A stretch of DNA of 64,000 nucleotides from Arbacia lixula (Eukaryota > Echinodermata > Echinoidea > Arbacioida > Arbaciidae): the NCBI GenBank assembly GCA_963669155.1, contig OZ022584.1, positions 1,973,812-2,037,811 of the forward strand, read 5' to 3'. The notes beneath the pieces were generated by a model. The model was not told where the DNA came from. It saw nothing but the letters and a program-made list of their open reading frames with translations, and did no database searches. The number at the start of each line of letters is the position of its first letter. The stretch's first letter is position 1. A program made the translations under genes and the position numbers. Positions 1 through 10,500 of this stretch are shown here, piece by piece.

Positions 1-768
1 GGGGATCGACAGATCAGCTGAGTGCATCAGACGGCATCGATTAGATATATTTGTCGCCCTCAGCGGTAAGTTTCAAGTCAAGTCGTGATTGGTTGTTGTT
101 GTTCAAGCGATGCATCACCGCGAACATCGAAATCTATCTGTGAGACTGTGAATGAGTGCGGATTCTACATCTTCATTTCACGAGTTCGTGATACGTTGTG
201 TAAAAATTACTAAGTGTGATCATTTCTGACATCATCAGCTAACATAAATTATTTATTTCCGTAAGTATACTCATTTTTGGTGAAATATCGGAAAGGCGTG
301 CGTGCCATTATTGGGGCATGATTCGTGGCAGGTAGAAGGGTCCATAATTTATGCATAGCCAAAGCCAGACTAGTCCTAGACCGAAAAATCAGTCTCTGAC
401 TCTGTAGACTGTAGAGTCTGTAGGACGTTGGATCCACTGAGCCCCTTCCATGTCCAAAAATGAAATTTCGATTAAAGAATGCCACAAATCAGATGGTTAT
501 TCCTGTCCTAAGCCAGCCCAGCAAAGGCGACTTGGCAAAGTATCTTTTTTGCACAATGCGCAATGCCATGGACATGTTGTTTGCCTTTGCCAAACTGCAT
601 ACAGCTGCATCGCCGAGCTGAGACTGTTGTTGTTGTTGCTGATTGATTTTAGGCACATGTTCAATCACACCCGATTTCTAATTGTAATCACTTCCAATAA
701 GCAATATGAAGTACGTCGGCACAAGGACAGGTGAATTTGGGAAATTCTCTTTCGAAAAAGCCATTTTC
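1..768 (+). pseudogene. Truncated THNSL2 exon-1 copy with about 700 bp of duplicated upstream DNA (copy 1)
   Basis: Positions 1-708 match 26089-26799 almost base for base apart from small indels. Positions 706-768 then match the first 63 bases of THNSL2 exon 1 in plus orientation, beginning ATGAAGTACGTCGG, and similarity stops abruptly in TTTTCTCA. The window begins inside the duplicated segment, so its left limit is unknown. Because the exon copy breaks off after 21 codons it cannot encode the enzyme. Confidence 0.85.
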
Positions 769-834
769 TCATGGCTGTATATACTCAATTAAAAGACAAA
801 GACATGTTGATGATAGAAGTTCAAGATCATTTTT

Positions 835-938
835 ATATTTATTTTGATAAAATATATCTTGTACATGTACAATAAAAGTGTCCAATATATTTATTTTGAT
901 AAAATATATCTTGTACATGTACAATAAAAGTGTCCAAT
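835..938 (+). repeat. 52-bp tandem duplication
   Basis: Two head-to-tail copies (835-886 and 887-938) of an AT-rich unit containing TTGTACATGTACAATAAA are nearly identical. Confidence 0.85.
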
Positions 939-1389
939 ACAACATAAGTATGTATTCAATTTCAGATTTCAAATTACTGCAATCATTACACCTACAAAAC
1001 ATGATATCAATTTTGTTGGCAAAATTCTCAAGCGTTCTATAAATGCCCTGGTCTCCTACATAGACTTATATATCAAGTAATACATGTATATCAAGCTTCT
1101 ATACTCTGGAAAATATGTCATTTATTGCCAATTAGCAAGAGAATTGTATGTACTAATAACTATTTCTAAATCCATCATTGTAAAGAAATGCTCATGTATC
1201 TATCTGTCAGTGCATTTGTTATCATAAGCCGCGTTGGGCTGATCCGGGCAAGATCACGAAATACATGTAGCTAGCGTCTTCATTAGCCATATCAGGCATG
1301 AGGTATGTATTAGCCATATTAGCCATATCAGGCAAAGTAGCTAGCTATTTGGTCGAGAAAATTTCCCAAGAAATCTATGGCTAGATGGC

Positions 1390-2084
1390 CAAATAGCGAG
1401 TGAGTTCGCAAGCTAGCTCGCTGTTTCCGGAGCATCTTCGTTAGCCTGAAACTTCTCAATCACATTGTGCATCAGCGCACATTGTTTATGTTACGTTTTT
1501 ATACGCTCTTGAATGCGAGCTCACAACCGAAGCCATACGGTCATGGCCTATTTCCATCGCACACTGCGCATGCGCGAACATCTGGATAATTTATGCATCC
1601 CGAGTTTCGAGCTAATGAAGATGCGATTGCAACTTCAGGCTAGTTCCCCAGATCAGCAAACTAGCTCGCTATTATGTCAGATCGGGCTCATGCAGACGCA
1701 CCTATTTGCTGATACATGTATATCATCTCTCACAGGGGTACTAGCCAATTCAAACATATGCTTCAAGGCCACAGTAGACAGCACATTGCAATAGGTGCGT
1801 CTTCATAGCCCAATCAGACGAAATGGCAAGCTAGTTTGCTGATTCAGGGAACTAGCCTGAAGTTGCAATCGCATCTTCATTAGCTCGAAACTCGAGATTC
1901 GCACATGCGCAGTGAGCAACGGAAAATAGGCCACGGCCGTTTGGCTTCGGTTGTGAGCTCGCATTCACGCACATATAAAAATCTAATGTAAACAGCGCCT
2001 CATGCACGCTGACGCATGCTGGGATTGAGAAAGTTTCAGGCTACTGAAGACGCTCCACAAAATATCAAGCTAGTTCGCTATTTG
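1390..2084. mobile_element. Palindromic fold-back element, about 695 bp
   Basis: The left arm (about 1390-1715) and right arm (about 1785-2084) are imperfect reverse complements around a centre near 1745. The ends share CAAATAGCGA; internal matched blocks include GTAGCCTGAAAC-type and AACTTCAGGCTAGTTC sequences. It has no coding capacity. The whole unit would fold into a hairpin of about 300 bp, typical of fold-back MITEs. The target duplication is not clear. Confidence 0.75.
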
Positions 2085-2575
2085 TTCATCATAGCAGGAC
2101 ATTGGTTAGTTGTATAGTATGACACTGCGACAGGCTGAATCACAGGACCCAATCATGAGATTTGTGCAAGAAGGCAACAGCACATTTCCAGTGGTAGGCC
2201 CTTATGACTGCTGAATCCTGGCTAAATTGGGTGGTCTCTGGTGATCTGAAGACTCATTTGTTCTAGAATTAGTGACTGCCTTTTGGAACAGGGTTCCACA
2301 ACAACCTGCTTACATATAGTGCATGTTGCCTGCAAATTACAACTTCAATGGTATTAAGGCCAACTACAACATATGCAATGCCACACATGGATTAATTTTG
2401 GTGTTTTTTTTTTTTTCACAATCGAGGCAATAACTGTCATGTATTCGTGCTGCTTGATGTATAAACCAGGCTCATGAGTATTGACATAATCAGTCTGCAC
2501 ATGCGCTATGAGGATTAAACTGCTTTGGAACCATACTTCAAGAGTGTCACACGTGATTCTTTTGGTGTCTTAGTA

Positions 2576-3417
2576 CAGGGAAACCCCGTTATAACGAGGG
2601 GATCGGGACCCACACTTTTTCCTCGCTATAGCCGATTGCTTGCTATACCAGTACGTGATCAATACATACAGAAAAAATGCATATAGGACTACACAAATAA
2701 TAACCGTTAGTACTGTCATCTTTTAATGGCTTTGCACGCATTCTAAATTGAATTCACTAGCTAACAATTCACTAAAATATCTTACAGCACTGTTGGAAAC
2801 GTAAATAAATGATATTTCCAACGCCTCCGTTTACCGACAAATGAAGCAGCGGGGAGGCTCATTTACCCGGCCATGCCTGCTGGCATGACCGCGTGTATGC
2901 AATGAATGAACATTGAACGCAATCTCCAGGCACGGCCGGTCATACACGCGCGGTGTCGCATGTGTGTAGAGGCCACTGAACTTCTTTCTAGTTCAGTGGT
3001 AGAGGCGCCATGTGCGTGCGTGACTTCACGGCTCTGGCAGAGACAGTACCGCACGCACGTAATGTGGACATGTATGCATGTGTGGCTGTGTGTGTGTGTG
3101 GATTCTTGCACGGTGTGTGTGATCAGTGTTTAACGGCGCAAAGAAAATTGCTTGACTATGTGCTGTTGTTGCATTTCCCTCGCTGCGCGGCGTGGCTGTA
3201 AAGGAGTGCTCGTAATAACGGGGTTGATTTCTTTTCTTTTTCCTTATTCTTGGGCTTGGACTTTGCCTCATTATAGCAGAAATTTCGCTCTAGCCGATCT
3301 CGTTATATGAAAACAGAATACACGGAGGTCTATGGAAGAAAAATCGGGCCCCAAGAAATGTCCTCGTAATAACAGGGTTCTCGCTATACCCGTGCTCGTT
3401 ATAACGGGGTTTCCCTG
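2576..3417 (+). mobile_element. pogo/Tigger-like non-autonomous element, copy A (842 bp)
   Basis: It is flanked by TA (2574-2575 and 3418-3419) with inverted ends CAGGGAAACCCCGTTATAA. TA target and CAGGG-type ends fit the pogo/Tigger branch of Tc1/mariner. The interior has repeated CTCGTTATAAC and CTCGCTATA blocks and a CA/TG-rich segment, and no transposase. It lies downstream of THNSL2 and is inverted relative to copy B at 7443-8306. Confidence 0.85.
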
Positions 3418-4572
3418 TAGTTGTAATATTCCAGCGAGAATACCAATACATAACAAGAACTATAAATTTAAACTGACTTTCATAGAAAGCAATATCCTCA
3501 TTGAAACATTGCACAAATTGGTTACATGGAGCAAATGAGGACCTTAAGAAAAGGTCATATATTAATCACACACAATTTAATAAATAATTAAAATCTACAA
3601 CATTTTTAATAAAGTATTAATAAAGTACATATTTAGAAGCTGTTTGGCATCTCCATCTAGTCATAAAATCTCCTTCTCAAGCTGGTTTTCTTTTGCACTC
3701 CAACACAATTTTGACAGTCATCTACACAATAATTCAATCTATATTACATGAGGAATTGAGCGACAAAGATTTGCAATGTGTCATTTAAGGTAATAGATCA
3801 TAGGAGTGGTTAAGATTATGAAACCATTCTGCAGTGACCAAGGGTTCCATTCTCGTTCCATTTCAGAACCAAGTGAAGGGATCTTTCCAACATGATATAA
3901 TCATTGATATCAAATGTGAGTGGGCCCTGTAATGATAGCAGTGGATTACTCCACTAATATCTTGAGTCTCTAGTATAAATGACTATTCTTTTTAAATGAA
4001 AAAGTGAAACAGATATGGCAAAGACAATGGCGCTACATGTTTCAATTGAAACATCATTGTGTAAACTCAGCACCTCATGAGAGACAGATGAAACCAAAAT
4101 TTGCACAAAGAAGTCTGTGTCTGTGGTCAAGTAACTTTGCTATGAATAACTGCTTGTATGTAAATGAACAGATGGTTTTTAGTGGGAAAATTACACATCA
4201 TTCTTCAGACCACTCCCTGTCCTAAATCCATTATAACACCCCAAAACCTGCAATCAACAAACATGCAGCTATCATATGTGTATACGCTCACACATGATTG
4301 GTGCGCGTGCACACAAGAAAGAAACAGAGGAAAGTCCTAATGAGAATTCCTTGATAGCGATTGGCTCTTCATAAAAATAATAAAACACTTCCCTTCTTTG
4401 GATAAGAAATGCGCCCTGATCATAGTCGAGCCTTCCCTAATTTGCATAAGAAAGGTCTTGAGGTAGACATTCTGTAATCCCAATATATCTCCTACGAATC
4501 TCCACAGTACCAAAATGCCTAGCTATTGCGCTCAATACGACATCTTGATGTAACTTCCCCCATGGTTCCTCC
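3418..4572. other. Downstream flank and likely 3' UTR of THNSL2
   Basis: The minus-strand transcript continues below the stop at 4573. The region is unique AT-rich sequence without a recognisable gene. Minus-strand ATTAAA-type signals occur near 3576-3581, but no poly(A) site can be fixed from sequence alone. Confidence 0.4.
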
Positions 4573-7500
4573 TTACACAGACAGCATTCCCATCTCATAG
4601 AGGTCTCCTGTATGACCAAACTCCCTAGCCCTTGTAATCCCCTCAATCCGGGCTCGCAGAGCTGCCTCCCCCTTCCCATCATTCCTCAGCAGCGAGATCC
4701 TCGTTGGCAAGGACATCCATCTGTCCACCGTCGCTGAGGGAACCGTTGCTAGGCCGGCCGCTGTCATTGCTTCAGGGAACTTGGCGGGGGATGCGGTCGC
4801 TACGCAGACTCGGATGGGAGGAGAGTCAATGTCTGGATTGGCCAATCTGCAGACAGGGTGAAAATGGATTTCTTAAGTCGTAAAAGAGCTAATACCTACA
4901 CCATGCTGCATATTCATGTAGTTTTACAATAAGAATGGTTCCTAATGCAATCACAACTTTGCCCCTATTGTAAAAAAATGTAATATCATATTCACATGTG
5001 TATCTAGTAATTAATTTCAATTAGTGAATTGCACTGTGAAGTTATGAGTTGTTGGTAGTTGGATAAACATCTGACAAGCTGTAGGGTTACTTTTAGTTAT
5101 GTATTGTTTGAACAATGGGCATAAAATTTGCATACATATTGAATATGGTTCATTATGTTACAATGCAATGATTATAACTAACATGGAATCTGCCAATGAG
5201 TTTTGAGCATAGGAGGTGTTGTCATGATGCTTGTCATTACCAATGGGCACTTACAACACTTCTGGAAGTCTACATAACATGGTCATGTATACAGAAAAAT
5301 CACCATCATAGGGACATGATCAGAGCCAAGAGCATTCCCATTTTGTCACTCCTTAACTGAGTTGTGGTAGGGATAAACCAAATATGTCAGTTCCTTGTGA
5401 TAATGGTATACTACATCTTATAATTACTAGTGTTAATGGTATACAAGTATCACTTCATTTCTGGTAGAACTACATTACATACAGTGGAGCTCAATTAAAA
5501 CTTTCAATACATCTAGTTTGTGCATTGCAAGAACACTTATGGTCTTGGTTTGATCTAGATCAGACAGCTTTAGTTGGGCTGCAATGTAGATAACTGTACG
5601 TGTCACCTACTTGTGGTAGTGGTATGCCACAGCTATAGCAGAGTGAGGACACAGGGTGTAAGAATCCTCCTGCCAACATCGCTGCATTGCTGCCTTGATG
5701 CAACTCTCTTCCACCGAGTAGGAGCTCACCACCTGTTTCATCTGATAAGGGCAAAACAAGAAACATAGATTGATCATTGAATGAGTTACATTGCTGTTTT
5801 GATGCAACTCTCTTCTACCGAGTAGGAGCTCAAAAGCTGTTTTATCTCACTAGGAATAGACAAGAAACATAGACTGAGAATCAATGAGCTATCTCATCTG
5901 TAGGTAAAATCTGACCTCTCACCTCATGTCCCCAATGCACACTCAATTAATCTTCTTCTGATAATGCATAAGTGTGCCCACTCACACAGTGAGTCCTGGG
6001 TTAATGCAGTCCAAATTGTACTTGTCATGTATTCGTGCTACACCGTGCTAGTACCGATACATCCTCTTTACCCTTTATTTTTTTTAATAGTTTTTTTAGC
6101 TTCATGAACCCTGATTTGCTAAAGATCTCAACAGTTGCCATGAACCTGCAGTAACAAAAGGGGTGTGGCTTAATTAATGTTTTCTGTCGTCTACAGTCCT
6201 TACAGCAGATTACCTGGGAGTCGCGCTGCTTAATATCTGATTGCAAAAAAGCCAGCCAGTAAATATGCAGGCTCAGTAAAAGAACCAATTAATCTTCTTC
6301 TTATAATACATACTACTCACACAGTGAGTCACAGGTTATTGCAGTCCACATTGTACTTTGTAGCTCCAGAACACCTTGTTTAATACCTTTTCATTGATGC
6401 ATGATACTACAAAGGGATTGTCAGGGACAAGGCTGGTCAGGGGCAGTCATGCTTGGCAGACAGCAGAGAAGTATACATTGAGTAAAATACTAGATTCGCA
6501 TAAATCCTCAAATTACCATGAATAATATGTATTCTGTAATAATAAGACAAATGACTAACCTTCTTCCAGAGTTTAGTTTCCATGGAGCTCTTGCCAACCG
6601 TCTCAAACCTGGACATGATCTCCTTGACTTGGGCACAATCCCCATCAGAGAACAGCCACATCAGCCGCTCAAAGTTGTATGGGAGCTACGGGAGAAAGGA
6701 GAAGCTTCAAGATTAACCATACTCCTTACAAGGTTCTTCATCAAAGAACAGCCACATCACCCGCTCAAAGTTGTATGGGAGCTACGGGAGAAAGGAGAAG
6801 CTTCAAGATTAAACATACTCCTTACAAGGTTCTTCATCAAAGAACAGCCACATCACCCGCTCAAAGTTGTATGGGAGCTACGGGAGAAAGGAGAAGCTTC
6901 AAGATTAAACATACTCCTTACAAGGTTCTTCATCAGAGAACAGCCACATCACCCACTCAAAGTTGTATGGGAGCTACGGGAGAAAGGAGAAGCTTCAAGA
7001 TTAAACATAGTCCTTACAAGGTTCTTCATCAGAGAACAGCCACATCACCCGCTCAAAGTTGTATGGGAGCTACGGGAGAAAGGAGAAGCTTCAAGATTAA
7101 ACATAGTCCTTACACGGTTCTTCATCAAAAAACAGCCCCATCACCCGCTCAAAGTTGTATGGGAGCTACAGGATATGAGGATATTTGCATAGTGACAACA
7201 AATAATGAAGGGTAAATATCCATGATACATAGAACATGCTAATACTAAACTTATCATGAAATTGATTTAAATATTTTTGGCATTATGCAAATTGCTATTT
7301 TTTATGCATATCTTTACAATTTCATGAGTTTTCAAAGAAATATATGGATTTTTACTCTCCAAATTGTTGTGATTATGTCAAAACCACAATTTGCAAAATT
7401 TGATAGCAAAAAAAAATACAATTCTCTATCACTTCTTGAATACAGGGAAACCCCGTTATAACGAGCACGGGTATAGCGAGAACCCTGTTATTACGAGGAC

Positions 7501-10500
7501 ATTTCTTGGGGCCCGATTTTTCTTCCATAGACCTCCGTGTATTCTGTTTTCATATAACGAGATCGGCTATAGCGAGATTTCTGCTATAACGAGGCAAATT
7601 ACCAGCCCAAGAATAAGGAAAAAGAAAAGAAATCAACCCCGTTATTACGAGCACTCCGTTACAGCCACGACGCGCAGCGAGGGAAATGCAACAACAGCAC
7701 ATAGTCAAGCAATTTTCTTTGCGCCGTTAAACACTGATCACACACACCGTGCAAGAATCCACACACACACACAGCCACACATGCATACATGTCCACATAA
7801 CGTGTGTGCAGTACTGTCTCTGCCAGAGCCGTATCTCTATACAGCTAGTTCTGGGTACTGCATGCCCCCGTGAAGTCACGCATGCACATGGCGCCTGCGC
7901 CTCTACACACATGCGACACCGCGCGTGTACGACCGGCTGTGCCTGGAGATTGCGTTCAATGATCATTCATTGCATACACGCGGTCATGCCAGCAGGCGCG
8001 GCCGGGTAAATGAGCCTCCCCGCTGCTTCATTTGTCGGTAAACGGAGGCGTTGGAAATATCATTTATTTACATTTCCAACAGTGCTGTAAGATATTTTAG
8101 TGAATTGTTCGCTAGTGAATTCAATTTAGAATGCTTGCAAAGCCATTCAAAGATTACAGTACTAACGGTAAATATGTTATTATTTGTGTAGTCCTATATA
8201 TGCATTTTTTCTGTATGTATTGATCACGTACTGGTATAGCGAGCAATCGGCTATAGCGAGGAAAAGGTGTGGGTCCCGATCCCCTCGTTATAACGGGGTT
8301 TCCCTGTATCTTATTGTTTGGCAAATTTCTTGTTTTTCAATACTTTTGCAAACTATGTTTTTATTTGTTTTTTAATATCATTAAATATCAATATATGCTA
8401 TTAGAAACCATTTAATTGTATAGCACCTTAGCCTAATATACAATTTCCCCCATTAACAGCAATTCCCATATGTTTTATGCACAAATCTAGAAAGTTTTAG
8501 ATAACACTGCACTTCCATTTTCTCATAAAATTTGTGCAGGACTTGAAAGAAAAGAGTCACAAAAGCATGGTACAATCATGTGTACAATCTTATCATGCAA
8601 AACATTGAAGGAAGGTGAAATCCACCCCTTGCCATTTTATGGTTAAGAAAGACAAATAGTTAGAAGATTTAAGCAAGCAAGGCAGACTGAACAGTGAGAC
8701 CTTTGAACCATTACATAACACTCTGTATGTACATAATTTCAACAGATAACAGAACAATTGCAACGGTTATTTTGCTGAATCAGCTACATGCAGTACCTCG
8801 AATGACTGAATTTTAAAGATAATTTAAATTGAAATGAGGACACATCTAAATCACTTGATATGCATGGAATGTGATCACATGACCATTTAAATTAATTTAA
8901 AGCCTAAAAGTAGTAAGAATGATGAAAAGTAAATCAAAATTTATCAAAATATGCTAACCCTGGTCCACTGCTGTGTGTAGTCATTGAGTCTGAACAAATA
9001 CAAATGTGAACTGCTGTAAAGTTAAGGACAAGCAAACAAAAAAAGGTAATTTGTATCATGGTCCGATTCCCCCCGAACAGACAGAACATGCACATACACT
9101 GATGATACATTGATGTATTGGTGATTAAAGATTAAAGATTAAAGGTACATGTCAATTCATATCATGCCCCAATCCCAACTTCCCACTAAACACACAGATA
9201 CCTATTACTATGCAAATGGTCTTTTGTTACATGGACAAAAGGAAGGGAACCTCTGAAGTTTTGTCCGCATAACGACAGACCATGTTCATAGCGTATACCT
9301 ATACACAAAGTTGCATTGATATTTCTCACATACGGTAGATGTGTATCACATGAAGGCTCACATCCTTTTCCTTTTTAACTCTCTCATTACTAATGGTATG
9401 AAGGCACATAGCAAGCCAATGGGGTTTTCACGATCTGGTAACATAAGAGTTAACTAACCTGAATATCCATAGCTGGTGCAATGGTTTGTGTCAGTGTTCC
9501 CATGGAGTAGTCATTGAAGGCAAGTGTCCGGTGTACGATGTCATTGGTATTAACCGCACATACTATCCTGATTGGTAGGCCCATACGCTGCGCAATGCAT
9601 GCACCTGTTGGATAGAAGTCTTATCATCTGAAGCATACATTCAGCCATGCTGCATTGATTGTTTAAATCAAATAATTCACATGTAATTCAAATGACCCCA
9701 CACATTACAAAACAATAGCAAGATATTACATCAAACAATGTTAATAAACCAGAAGAACACCAAATTACTTGTTGTTTTTCTGATTCACTCTGTAGCTTTT
9801 TAATGGAACGGGGGATTTTACAGGTCACAACCAAGAGAAAAAATGTAAACTAATTCACAGACCTATGTTTTGCATTATACCATACTGGGTAAAACTACTT
9901 TTTTTTTAAATGTTCTTTGAATGTTTCCATGGTGAGAGTGTACTAATAAATACTATTTAGAAAATAGCAAAACTTTCGGTAACACCATGTGGTTGTATTC
10001 TTTCGGATAATTGGCCCACTTATGGGGTGAAGAAAGGAAAGGAAAGTGAAAAGTGAAAAGGAGAGGTGAATTTTTATATTTTATAACACTTACACAAGAC
10101 TATTTTTAGCTTTAGTTTTCGGTGTTTTAAACCGAAAATAAATGGGATGGAATGGAGGTAGAAGAAGAGGGTGGGTGTTGATGAAAGTTGTGAACTAGTC
10201 ACAAAGTAGTGATAAAGAGAAAAGACAAGAAAAGAAAATGAGAAAGGTGTAGAAAAGTTATAGTCAGTTCTGCAACTAACTATAGATTTCTTTCAAAATC
10301 TGAAAGAGGGAGTATCAGTCTCGACGTTTCGGGCAGTGTGCTCTGTCCGTCATCCGGAGAATAACTCGAAGAAACTAACGAGCGCGCCGGGTATTTATGT
10401 GATCCGAAGGGATCCGAAATAACCCGAGAGTGTCCGAAATCAGCCAATAAGAATAGAGCGTTTCGGCGCGAATGTGCTGTGTGCACTAGAGCGTGAAACA

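Noticed and set aside
2863-3271. His/Cys-rich open frames
   Set aside because: They come from CA/TG-rich sequence inside the pogo-like element and recur in its other copy.
6518-7215. Long plus-strand open frames with a 32-residue repeat
   Set aside because: They are an in-frame reading of the 96-bp array (96 is divisible by 3) opposite the THNSL2 exon 6 duplications, not a gene.
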